In this document: piece after piece, positions 29,817 through 39,391 of the stretch
Numbering within the stretch: the stretch's first letter is position 1
Layout of the letters: each line of letters opens with the position of its first letter
Assembly (NCBI GenBank): GCA_014529385.2
Contig: CM043968.1
Location: 24,676,513 to 24,740,512 of the forward strand
DNA from: Adiantum capillus-veneris
Taxonomy: Eukaryota; Streptophyta; Polypodiopsida; Polypodiales; Pteridaceae
DNA: 64,000 bases
Direction: 5' to 3'
Notes under the pieces: model-generated
Seen by the model: only the letters and a program-made list of their open reading frames with translations
Database searches by the model: none
Told to the model about the DNA's origin: nothing
Translations under genes and position numbers: made by a program

Positions 29817-32657
29817 ATGAAGGGCGTTCCACCTTCTGTGGTGCAACATACAATTCCCATGATCAACACTGCTAAACCCGTCCAGCAACGACCCTATCCA
29901 ATGAATCCTAAGTACGCCAAAATTGTACAAGAGGAGATTGAAAAACTTATCCAATGTGGATTCATATACCCTATTGAGCACTCAGAATGGGTTTCTCCAA
30001 TAGTCATTGTGCCAAAAAAGAATGGGAAACTAAGAGTGTGCGTGGACCTCAAGAAAGTTAATGCAGCCACTAGGAGAGATCATTATCCCTTGCCATATTC
30101 AGAACATGTGCTTGAAAGAGTTGCGGGCAAGGAAGCTTATAGCTTTTTAGATGGGTACTCTGGTTACAATCAAATCACAATTGCATTAGAGGACCAAGCT
30201 AAAACTGCTTTTATCACAGAGTTTGGAGTGTTTGCATTTCGTGTTATGGCTTTTGGCTTAACGAATGCCCTTGCTACATTCCAACGATTAATAAACACTG
30301 CTTTTAAAGAATTTCTAAGGGAGTTTTGTGAAGCTTTCCTAGACGACCTTTGTGTTTATTCTTCTTGGGAGAAGCATTTGTTATATCTACGAAAAATATT
30401 TGAAAGGTGCAGATTTTATCGCATCTCATTGAACCCTTTCAAATGCCAATTTTGGGTTAAGCATGGAGTCATTCTAGGGCATATAGTGTCCAAGAACGGC
30501 CTTTGTGTTTATTCTTCTTGGGAGAAGCATTTGTTATATCTACGAAAAATATTTGAAAGGTGCAGATTTTATCGCATCTCATTGAACCCTTTCAAATGCC
30601 AATTTTGGGTTAAGCATGGAGTCATTCTAGGGCATATAGTGTCCAAGAACGGAATATCCACAGATGAGAGTAAGATTAAAGCCATTGCCGATTTGCCACC
30701 ACCTACGAACTATAAAGGAGTTCAAAGATTTATGGGCCATGTTGGTTATTATCGAAGATTTATTTTAAACTTTGCCGAAATGGCTCGTCCATTGTACAAG
30801 CTTCTTATCGAGTTTCACTGGACGGAAGAATGTCATCAATCTTATGAGTTATTAAAGAAGGCCCTAACAAGTGCTCCAATCCTGCGAACACATGATTGGA
30901 ATGTACCTTTTCATGTGCATATTGATGCATCAAATTTTGCTATTGGGTGTGTTCTAACTCAACCAGGAGAACATAAATTGGACTACCCTATTAGCTTTGC
31001 AAGTCGCCAATTAAATGATGCCGAGATGAACTACACTACTACAGAGCGCGAAGGTCTAGCTATGATTTACGCAGTAAAGAAATTTCGCTATTACCTTCTT
31101 GCTACCAAGTTTGTGTTTTATGTTGATCATCAAGCATTGCTATATTTGGTAAACAAGCCGTGTTCCACAGGTCGAATTACACGATGGTTGTTAATTCTTC
31201 TTGAGTTTGACTTCACCGTTGTTGTGAGGCCTGGGAGGAAACATGTCATGGCGGATCATTTATCTCGTATCCCTAATGGCGAAGCTCCTACGGAGGTTGA
31301 TGATGAATTGCTTGATACTCCTTTGTTCATTGTTGAGACAATGCCTGAATGGAGTGAAAAGATTGTTAACTTCTTAGTTAATGGTTTTCCACCCAAAGAA
31401 CTGCGAAAAGATATAGCTCGAAAATTAATCAAGGAATGCGAACCCTATTGCTTACTGGCTGGAACTCTCTATAAGAGAGGAAAAGATGATGTTCTTAGAC
31501 GCTGTGCCCGCGAGGATGAGTATTTATATATTCTACAAGAGGCACACATGGGAGTAGCTGGTGGTCACTTTTCAGGAAACTTGACTGTCCGAAAGATCGT
31601 ACAGTCAGGCTATTGGTGGCCCACTCTGTTTAAGGATGCATCACTTTTTGCAAAGGGATGTGATGAATGCCAACGCTTCAACAAGCCACAAAGAAGGGAT
31701 AGGATGCCTCTACATCCCATCAAGGTAACCCAACCATTTGAAAAGTGGGGCTTAGACTTTGTAGGACCGATTAGTCCGGATGCACGTAACACGCAATCAC
31801 GATATATCATTGTGGCTACCGACTATGTAACCAAATGGGCTGAAGCAAAAGCAACACGAAAGGCGGATGCAAAAACAACAGCTAAGTTCCTCTTTGAGAA
31901 CATTATCACACGTTTTGGATGCCCCTTTGAACTTGTGAGTGACAATGGAACTCATTTTATAAATGAAGTAATAAAAGAACTCACATCAAACTTCATGATA
32001 TCTCACCACAAGTCTACACCCTATTATCCCCAAGCAAATGGCCAAGCTGAGAGTACCAACAAAACTCTCATCTCCATTTTGACAAAGATAGTCGAGGCTC
32101 ATCGCACTGATTGGGACCTAAAGCTTATATCAGCTTTATGGGCTTATCGTACTGCGTATAAAGTTGCTATTAATTGCACACCGTTTAAGATGGTGTATGG
32201 CCAAGAAGCAGTTATGCCATGGGAGTTTGTCATTCCTAATCTTCGAGTAGCTTCTCAAGAAGGTTGGGATGGTAACCGCTTAGTGGAGCGATTATATATC
32301 CTGGAAAGGCTAGATGAAGAGAGGCAATTAGCTGTGCGAAATGCTCTAGTGGAGAAGGATAGGAGAAAGAAGTGGTTTGATAGTCATTTAAAGGATAAAG
32401 ACATCAAGGTTGGTGATAAAGTTCTTATGTACGGGGTACGTAATGAAAAGAAGAAATTGAAATACGCTGGTAAGGGGCCATATCGAGTGTGTGAAATTAC
32501 CCCGCAAGGTACCATTCGTGTGGAGACTCTAGATGGAGTTGAAACCATTGGATTCCTTAATGGGAGTAAATTCAAAAGATATTATGATCCTCTAAGCCAG
32601 GAAGAGTTGCAAGCCATCCATCAAAAGAAGGCTGCCAAGGAACAAGCAGAGCTTTAA
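29817..32657 (+). CDS. Reverse transcriptase, RNase H and integrase of the 14-kb element
   Basis: A 946-codon open frame. RT (about residues 20-330): [68 protein letters not shown] and catalytic FLDD at about residue 175. RNase H: FHVHIDASNFAIGCVL (about 367), TTEREGLAMIYAVKKFRYYL and YVDHQALLYL, ending KHVMADHLSRIPNG. Integrase: zinc-binding HMGVAGGHF...CDECQRF (about 580-618), core Asp in GLDFVGP (about 644), Asp in VSDNGTHF, and Glu in GQAESTNKTL. The C-terminal domain contains VGDKVLMYGVRNEKKKLKYAG and no chromodomain follows. A 51-residue block right after FLDD is duplicated and would disrupt the RT palm. Confidence 0.95.
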   Translation: MKGVPPSVVQHTIPMINTAKPVQQRPYPMNPKYAKIVQEEIEKLIQCGFIYPIEHSEWVSPIVIVPKKNGKLRVCVDLKKVNAATRRDHYPLPYSEHVLERVAGKEAYSFLDGYSGYNQITIALEDQAKTAFITEFGVFAFRVMAFGLTNALATFQRLINTAFKEFLREFCEAFLDDLCVYSSWEKHLLYLRKIFERCRFYRISLNPFKCQFWVKHGVILGHIVSKNGLCVYSSWEKHLLYLRKIFERCRFYRISLNPFKCQFWVKHGVILGHIVSKNGISTDESKIKAIADLPPPTNYKGVQRFMGHVGYYRRFILNFAEMARPLYKLLIEFHWTEECHQSYELLKKALTSAPILRTHDWNVPFHVHIDASNFAIGCVLTQPGEHKLDYPISFASRQLNDAEMNYTTTEREGLAMIYAVKKFRYYLLATKFVFYVDHQALLYLVNKPCSTGRITRWLLILLEFDFTVVVRPGRKHVMADHLSRIPNGEAPTEVDDELLDTPLFIVETMPEWSEKIVNFLVNGFPPKELRKDIARKLIKECEPYCLLAGTLYKRGKDDVLRRCAREDEYLYILQEAHMGVAGGHFSGNLTVRKIVQSGYWWPTLFKDASLFAKGCDECQRFNKPQRRDRMPLHPIKVTQPFEKWGLDFVGPISPDARNTQSRYIIVATDYVTKWAEAKATRKADAKTTAKFLFENIITRFGCPFELVSDNGTHFINEVIKELTSNFMISHHKSTPYYPQANGQAESTNKTLISILTKIVEAHRTDWDLKLISALWAYRTAYKVAINCTPFKMVYGQEAVMPWEFVIPNLRVASQEGWDGNRLVERLYILERLDEERQLAVRNALVEKDRRKKWFDSHLKDKDIKVGDKVLMYGVRNEKKKLKYAGKGPYRVCEITPQGTIRVETLDGVETIGFLNGSKFKRYYDPLSQEELQAIHQKKAAKEQAEL
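30347..30652 (+). repeat. Exact 153-bp tandem duplication in reverse transcriptase
   Basis: 30347-30499 recurs without difference at 30500-30652, both starting CCTTTGTGTTTATTCTTCTT. It encodes the 51 residues after the catalytic Asp pair and keeps the frame. Confidence 0.97.
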
Positions 32658-33128
32658 AAAATCCAAGCAAGAGTTGAGGCTCGAGAACGACAACAACGTC
32701 TTAAACGCCAACGAGAGGCTAATCTGGGAATCACGCAAGCATTTTTCAAGGACACAGATGACGACTCATTAGAATCTGAGCCACCCCTACGATACTCAAT
32801 TGAGCTAAATAGCCCCTATGGGAAAGTACTATACAATACCTTATTAGATAGGGGAGCTAAACACAATTTGTTATCCTATGGAGTTTGGTGTCAATTAGGG
32901 AAACCGACCCTATCCCCGAGTACGATGCAAGTCAAGGGCATTAATAAAAAGAAAACTGCTATTCTTGGAGTCCTTCAGACCCCTGTTGTCTTTGACAATG
33001 GAAGCATAGTACAGAGGTTTCTAGTCATGCCCGCGGGAGCTATGGAAGGCAACGTAAACCTGGGACGCACGTGGATGTTGGCAACCAAATGCACTATTGA
33101 TTGGGATACTGTTAGTGTCACGACGTGA
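32658..33128 (+). CDS. Second retropepsin-like domain, downstream of integrase
   Basis: The pol frame stays open after its TAA (32655) up to TGA at 33126. It starts with a basic helical stretch (ARERQQRLKRQREANLG) and an acidic spacer. A domain with the outline of a retropepsin follows: VLYNTLLDRGAKHNLLSYGV (D-R-G-A at the active-site position, followed by the N/LLS strand), MQVKGINKKKTAILGV, VVFDNGSIVQRFLVMP, and NVNLGRTWMLATKCTIDW (LGR-x-W, the ILG-R-D-W equivalent). About 110 residues, normal for one protease monomer. It is distinct from the protease at 28330-28596. There is no ATG at the front, so it would depend on readthrough of pol or on an alternative start. Role unknown. Confidence 0.72.
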   Translation, partial: KIQARVEARERQQRLKRQREANLGITQAFFKDTDDDSLESEPPLRYSIELNSPYGKVLYNTLLDRGAKHNLLSYGVWCQLGKPTLSPSTMQVKGINKKKTAILGVLQTPVVFDNGSIVQRFLVMPAGAMEGNVNLGRTWMLATKCTIDWDTVSVTT

Positions 33129-33905
33129 CCACCGACTCTTACCCCTATCATTCAAGCAAAGTCACCTACGTTGCAAACTCTAGCAAAGTTGAAGGATAGC
33201 CAACATTCACAAGCCAAGGTGGTTAACTCGTCTTTGCCGGCTACCCATGAATCTAGCACTTCAACACTTGTAGTTGCAGCAAGCAGTAATATTGCAAGTA
33301 CTCAACCTGCATGACCTAAGAGTACATATAAATGGGTCCCCAAGGCCTTACTTCCAACTACCTCAACCCTCCCATCCATTTCAAGAAAAAATTTCCCTAG
33401 AGAACCAAGAGCGCGCTCTAGGAGAGTCAAGACCAAATCACGATGGATTCCAAAACGACTATTAGAAGCCCAAGGCTACTATGATGGAAATGAGCAAATT
33501 TGGGTACCTAAACGTAAAATGTGTCCTTCCCTATCGACAACAAACCCATATGAGTCAAACAGTGTAACGCTAAAGCCAATGGCAGACCGTGGGAAGGGAA
33601 AGATCACAGAATGCTACACACCTAGTCCAAAGCTAGTTTGGGCTCCAAAGCAAAACCAATTTATTCCACCTAGCTCAGGAAGGGGGGAGTTCCATGAAGC
33701 TTCTAGCTCCTCATGTAATACATCCATAGAGGTAAAAGCTTCTACACAGCCTCCATCTATAGTAATGGACCTCCATGAAGCTACAAAAGAATCCACACCT
33801 CCCAGTGTTCAAGAATCACCTGATGAACCACTTCAAGTTCGATCCTGGGAGAGTACCTTACCACCCTTGCAACTTGACAAGGCACCTAGGGTAATAGAAA
33901 ACTAA
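33129..33905 (+). pseudogene. Pro/Ser/Lys-rich 3' frame of the 14-kb element
   Basis: Same frame as pol and the second retropepsin-like domain, interrupted by TGA at 33126 and 33312; open from 33315 to 33905. The translation has a repeated motif (KSTYKWVPKALLP, KSRWIPKRLLEAQ, EQIWVPKRKMCP, PKLVWAPKQNQFIPP), a W-x-P-K word occurring four times, then a Ser/Pro-rich acidic tail. No known domain. It could be a C-terminal extension of the polyprotein or a separate accessory protein. The first ATG in the final open part is at 33519. Confidence 0.5.
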
Positions 33906-34141
33906 TGGCAAAAATCCTCACCTATTACCAACTGGAACAATTGGTTTCAAAGGGTGACGACATCATTTCAAATGGTATGATCTACCCAAGGAAGGGGGGA
34001 GTGTTTGTGGACATCCATTATTCACTTGCTTCCCTCTCAACCTTTCTCCCTGACCTCTTAATCTCCAATCTTAGGGAATGTATATATAAAGCCTTATACT
34101 CACAAAAACAAGATAAAAAAGTAAAAGAGAAAGAGCCATAA
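33905..34141 (+). CDS. Small unassigned 3' frame (78 codons)
   Basis: The ATG overlaps the preceding stop as TAATG. The product (MAKILTYYQLEQLVSKGDD, GMIYPRKGGVFVDIHYS, basic C-terminus KKVKEKEP) matches no family I know. The overlap suggests either coupled translation or that the two frames were once one. Confidence 0.4.
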   Translation: MAKILTYYQLEQLVSKGDDIISNGMIYPRKGGVFVDIHYSLASLSTFLPDLLISNLRECIYKALYSQKQDKKVKEKEP

Positions 34142-34190
34142 CACAAATCATAAAAACAAATCATGCACAAGAACACGACCCTTGTAATAT

Positions 34191-34649
34191 TTGCACTCTA
34201 ACCATCATCTATTTGCGTGTACAGATATGGCTAGTACTCTAGAGTCATCCACTCCTGCCTTGGGTGAGAGGTACCCTCGTTACTTTTCACAAATATTTCA
34301 CATGGTCTTTCCAGTGTTTGCATGTGAATGGGATTTGATAGGTACGCTAGCATGTGAGAGGAATTTTGAGGAGTTAGAATGGCTGATACGTCTCTTGACC
34401 ACGTCTGATCCATACTTAGTAGAGAGCGTTTCTCCCATTGCACAAGCCTACCCTTTTGACCAAGATGACTATAGGCGTCTAGTGACCTTCTTAGTAAACA
34501 TGGGCACCTATGATGAAGAAGAAAATTTACACGACTACACGGATGGCACATATGGTCTCATGGATGATGACTTTATTTATCTCGACGACGAGGATAGGGG
34601 TTTAGCCTTAGGGTTTCCCCCCAACCTCTACAATATCCTATTCCCTTGA
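34191..34649 (+). CDS. Acidic unassigned 3' frame (up to 152 codons)
   Basis: The likely start is the second Met at 34227 (AGATATGGCT context, MASTLESSTP), giving about 140 residues. Content: a hydrophobic/aromatic middle (YFSQIFHMVFPVFACEWDLI), helical LERNFEELEWLIRLL-like text, and a strongly acidic C-terminus (DDDFIYLDDEDRGLALGF). No signal peptide or clear membrane span. In Athila/Tat elements extra 3' frames occur in this position; I cannot match this one to any. Confidence 0.45.
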   Translation: MHSNHHLFACTDMASTLESSTPALGERYPRYFSQIFHMVFPVFACEWDLIGTLACERNFEELEWLIRLLTTSDPYLVESVSPIAQAYPFDQDDYRRLVTFLVNMGTYDEEENLHDYTDGTYGLMDDDFIYLDDEDRGLALGFPPNLYNILFP

Positions 34650-36010
34650 CTCTCTAGGGGGGAGTGCAAATAATTAGGTTAGAATTCCTTATGTTTTTTG
34701 TTGTCTTCAATAAGTGTTGGTACCTTTTTCCACTAATGTGCCTCCTGGAGGTATTCCTTTTGTTTCCTAGTATGTATAGGAGCGTGTTGCTATTGGTAGG
34801 ATTTGGACCTTCATGGAATCTTTATCTCGACTCACTCTTCAAATCAAGCGCGACCATCGACACAAACAGGTGTTTCTTGTCCATTAGCATTGCCCCTTAT
34901 CTTTTTTGCATCTATGATTGTCTGCTTTAATTGTGATTGGTAGCCTAATATTCACCGCATTTGCTTAGTATCAAACATTTAATTCAATGTAATTTTTTGT
35001 CATAATCACTTGTCTAGGTTTAAAAATCAAGCAGTCCGACTAAGCTAGTTTGACCAAGTTAGGTGTTAGAAATCTTCTCTTAATACCATGGGGAATGCCT
35101 TCCTAATAATTAATGGTTACTTAGGTTCTTAATCCGATTTAGATTGCATTGTGTGAAATGTACTAGGGCTTTCTAGTGGGCTTGACCCTATTGACCTTTA
35201 GCTTAAGTATTATAAAGGGAGTTTACTAGTGTGATGAGCTGGGGAGGTGTATCAGTGTTATATGACCCCCCAAAGTTACAAAATTAAAATGTTGAAAATG
35301 AACAAACAAAAAATCAAAGTGCCACACTGTAAAATCTTAAGCTGGAAGAGAAATCTCAGCTTGATTTGGTACTTCACTCACATGTATTGCCTATGGTACT
35401 AGAGCCCTAGAGGTTCCCAGTATGGGCGCTTTTACTTGAAAAGCAAAAAACCCAAGGCATACAAAATAAGCACACACATCAAAATTGAATCACTGTGAAA
35501 AGACTTTGGGGGGTCAAAGAAAAAGTAATCAGTCAGGCGATGATTTCATGAGAAATTCCTTTTATGGTAGCTTAGCTACAAGGTCTTCTAGATATAGCCT
35601 CTAGTCAGCCCTCGAACATGAATACTTGGCTCTCGCGATTAAACAACTTAATTGACCACAGAAAATTAAGAAACTTACCCATGGTATTAATATTCGATCT
35701 CTAGTGCTTTTCGACCGTCAAATTAGTGACCCTAGACTTGTTTAATTTTTTACCTTTACATCTGTTTCTGCATTTGATTACATTGCAATTTAATGTTCAT
35801 TGCTGACAAATTGTTTGAAATTCTTTTACCAATCAATTTGTCTACCTAAAACTGCATATGCTTTTTAATCACTTATGAGAATGCAATTACTGTGCCAATG
35901 TTGTTTGATTTTGCAGTGACTGAAGAAGGCTAAGAACATTCATCTCAAATGCTCTTCCACCTCGACGAACGAGCTTCAACTCAATAGCTTTCGAGGACGG
36001 AATCTACATC
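34650..36010 (+). other. 3' untranslated region of the 14-kb element
   Basis: AT-rich with no sustained coding. An 88-codon open stretch (34664-34930) is hydrophobic but looks like a by-product of T-rich sequence. No repeats are evident. Confidence 0.6.
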
Positions 36011-36023
36011 AGGAAGGGGGGCA
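36011..36023 (+). other. Polypurine tract of the 14-kb element
   Basis: AGGAAGGGGGGCA immediately precedes the 3' LTR start TGTTAACCC. Confidence 0.85.
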
Positions 36024-36332
36024 TGTTAACCCTCACGGCTCACGGACACCCCATCACCTACGAAGGACGTGTATTATGTATTTGGTAGAGTCAGGTACCG
36101 GGCTTGTCGGACCAATAGGAAAAGGGTAAGAGTGATCGCCGATGAGAGGCGCACTCTAACTGGGACATTCAAGGGATTAGTTGGCTAAGCATGGGCGCCC
36201 AAGTGTGAATGGGGTGAGCTCATATAAAAGCCAACTAAACCTAAAATTCACTTATTCTCTCATTTGTGCAAGAGAAGAGTGCTCTTGCTCCATCTCCATC
36301 TCCATCTTCTTCTTCTTCACCTCCTTGTGTGT

Positions 36333-36411
<79 letters not shown>

Positions 36412-36647
36412 CGATCGAGCATTGCGGCGGCACGACGGCGGTGAAGCGGTTGAGCGCGACGTAGCGGCGTCTCCTTCTTCTTCGCGGCGAGGAATCCTCC
36501 ACGGCAGGAGCATAGAGCGGTGAGTGACACACCATTGCCCTCTTTTGAGCTTACTAGTTAAGCTAGTTGTGTGCTTGGAGCCGTCAATGGCTCGCACACG
36601 GTGTAACAGAAAGTCCCTTGCTTCGACAGTGCGGCAAGGAGCGCACA
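36024..36647 (+). mobile_element. 3' LTR of the 14-kb element
   Basis: 624 bases. It differs from the 5' LTR by about ten substitutions and by expansion of the (GT)n/(GA)n block (36318-36410, versus about 50 bases in the 5' LTR). Confidence 0.93.
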
Positions 36648-36909
<262 letters not shown>

Positions 36910-36918
36910 ATGATGAAG

Positions 36919-36972
36919 AAAAAAAGCTCGCTCCAAAAATTGATTTTGGAGCGAAGCGAGCTTTTTTTTTTT
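36919..36972. repeat. Imperfect inverted repeat (AAGCTCGCTCCAAAA / TTTTGGAGCG...GAGCTT)
   Basis: Arms of about 18 bases flank a 4-5 base loop; the right arm carries a short duplication (GCGAAGCGAGC). It is flanked by A and T runs, and may be the end of a small inverted-repeat element. Confidence 0.65.
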
Positions 36973-37159
36973 GAATTTCTCAGTTGAGCAAAAATCTGGA
37001 AAAAGCTCCCTCCATTCCCATCCCCCTATGCTTTGATGAATCTTATTTTTGTGAATCCTAATTGTCAAGCCAAGGGCGAGAGGGAAGGGGCCAGTCGAAC
37101 GCAGCTTGGGGGTGCCTATAACAGAGACTTAGGCATTCAGACATCCTATGGTCTTAGAG

Positions 37160-37171
37160 TGGTATCAGAGC
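37160..37171 (+). other. Initiator-Met-type PBS of a decayed gypsy element
   Basis: TGGTATCAGAGC followed by AAGGTTAG. The expected LTR would end just upstream (about 37155), but its limits and 3' copy are not recognised. Confidence 0.75.
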
Positions 37172-37403
37172 AAGGTTAGTGGTGGAGCTAATTTTAGAAC
37201 AAAGCATGCATGAAGTAGTGTTATTTTGGGCTCTAGACAAGAAAAGTATGTAGTGTGCAGAGCTGCTTAGCAAGGGAGGAGAGCTGCCATCGACCAACAC
37301 CAAACCCTGAGGTGTTTTGCTTATTGAACTTGAGCTAGGGAGGAGAGAAAAATTTTGTCTCATGATCTCTCTTGCTTGTAGTTTGTAGCGCTAGCGGCTG
37401 CAG

Positions 37404-37519
<116 letters not shown>

Positions 37520-38156
37520 CCACATCGTCGACATAACATTGCAAAGAATGCTTTGTTCTCACTAGGACCTTAGGTTTGAATTTTCAAAAAAAAAAGCTAG
37601 GGAGGGTGCCCATGGCCCTAGAATAGAGTAGATGGGAGGGTGTCCCCCCCATCTACTCTCTTCTTGCAAGCAAAGCACGAGACACCAAGGGCGAATAAGC
37701 AGAGTAAACAAAGCAGGAAGAGACGAGGCAAATCAAGTCGACAAATCTATGCATACTGAAACAATTACAAAGATTTTTGAGAATTTACAAGTATTCAAGA
37801 GATCAAAGTTGCCGAATCTAGCCATATTCAAAAAATTATAGAGAACTCCACGAAATTGCAAAGATTTAAGAAGTGGTATATAGCGCAAGGTAGTAATATC
37901 TTGCAAAACCCTTTTTGTGATCTTCAAGTTCATGATTATTAGCAATCGAATTAGACACATCTTTTTTGACGGGCGTTTAAAAATCGGCAAAGCTTAGGTT
38001 TGGATGACGATTTCAAAAGTTCAGCATCGACATCAACGATTCTCTACAATTTGGTGGAATTAAATTAGCAACGCTAATTAATTTTGATTGGGGTGGTTCA
38101 TAGTCGATTCTGATATGTTCCCATCATGCAATTTTCCCTAAGGTACTTCTTATCTC

Positions 38157-39300
38157 TTGCTAGCACAACACGAAATCAACATAAATTCAGACATTGACAT
38201 GCATCATATATTTGATTTTAAAAATCCTTCACAAGTTCCACCTATTGTTGCCGCGTGGTCGACTACTCTCACGAAGGGTACCCGCGCGGCAATAGGGTCA
38301 GATGATAGCTATGAATTGCTTGATATCCAAGAGTTTAGAGCATTGCAAACACGCATTACTAATTTAGAATCTAATTTTTCACACTTGAATGTGACTGTCA
38401 CGAAGATGTTTGATATGCTTGTGCAATTCATGCAACAGTCGGCCAAGGGCCAAGTTAATGATCATACTCGGATTTTGCGACTCGCGTATCTGGTAGGAGT
38501 ACACCTAGTCTGCAGGAGCAAGGCTCCAATCTGGAGGGGTTGCACCTTCTCTCTCAAAAAGAGGTGGATGACTTGTTGAAGAATACCATTTTTAAAGGAG
38601 AGGAAAGAGAATGCAACAAAGATATTATGAATAAGTTCCTGAGAACATGGGATGGGATTCATGATCTTAGACGCACTCCAGATGCAGTCAAGGCATTGCA
38701 AACGAGTCTGACACTAGAAGGCAAGGCCTACAAATGGTGGATGTTGCTCAAGGAGAAGGGCATCATACCACAGACTTGGGTAGCCTTTGAGCTTGTGTTT
38801 AGAAAAGAATTTATACCCACAAATGAAGCACACAAAAATTGGTATGCATGGGACAAGTGCTCTATGCATCAGCATAAGACATCGTTGGAGTGTATCTCAC
38901 ACTATCCTAGTGTGATTCTCAAGTTGGAGGGTCTGGATACCTTTCAACAAGTGTGTGGGTTTATTCGTGGGTTGACACCAGAGCTTAAGAAGCATGTCAA
39001 AGCCCAAGACCCAAAGACGCTTAAGGAAGCTATAGTGTAAGCGCATATATACGATGATCCCGACGAGAAAGCATTGCATAACACTCACGTATCTGATAGT
39101 GCATATGCAAACGCATGCACATAGCATGGGCATAATAAAAAAAAGTTTATAGTAGTTGCATCTGAGGCATCCAAGAAGCTCAAGGGGTCTAGTGAAGAGT
39201 TTGAGAAGGCTAAGAAAAAAAAAGTTATGTTTTACATGTTTAGGGAGTGGACATGGCAAAAAGGGTTGTCCCAAGGGAAAATTTGTCGCCGAAGGTAAGG
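38157..39300 (+). pseudogene. Decayed gypsy gag
   Basis: Frames 38157-38579 (helical MTKMFDMLVQFMQQ-like) and 38540-39040 carry the gag core: KDIMNKFLRTWDGIHDLRR, LTLEGKAYKWWMLLKEKG, WVAFELVFRKEFIP, VCGFIRGLTPELKKHVKAQ. A zinc knuckle follows near 39220 (KLCFTCLGSGHGKKGCPKG, Cx2Cx4Hx4C). Shifts near 38540 and after 39040 break it. It lies about 1 kb after the PBS at 37160, as expected. Confidence 0.88.
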
Positions 39301-39391
39301 AGAAAGTGATGCACATGGTGCAACTACTGCCTCTTGAGTCCTCCTCTTGTTTCTCCAATTTGGAAGTGACACATACTAAAGTGGTGCACGA

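Larger units (their letters stand above)
22586..36647 (+). mobile_element. 14-kb Ty3/gypsy element, Athila/Tat (OTA) type, complete ends
   Basis: Bounded by LTRs 22586-23173 and 36024-36647 and a perfect ATATG TSD. The order is LTR, tRNA-Asp-type PBS, leader, gag, protease, RT, RNase H, integrase, second retropepsin-like domain, further 3' frames, polypurine tract, LTR. There is no chromodomain. The long 3' region after integrase and the tRNA-Asp primer fit the non-chromovirus Athila/Tat branch. LTRs differ by about ten substitutions by eye plus microsatellite length, so the insertion is fairly recent. Frameshifts and stops make this copy defective. It landed in a CA/TG microsatellite. Confidence 0.93.

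Noticed and set aside
34664-34930. Hydrophobic 88-codon frame as an envelope-like protein
   Set aside because: Sits in T-rich untranslated sequence, has no signal peptide and cleavage pattern, and hydrophobicity follows base composition.
37160-37171. tRNA gene fragments at TGGTATCAGAGC sites
   Set aside because: These are primer binding sites complementary to tRNA ends; no cloverleaf surrounds them. The same applies at 16158, 42871 and 54530.
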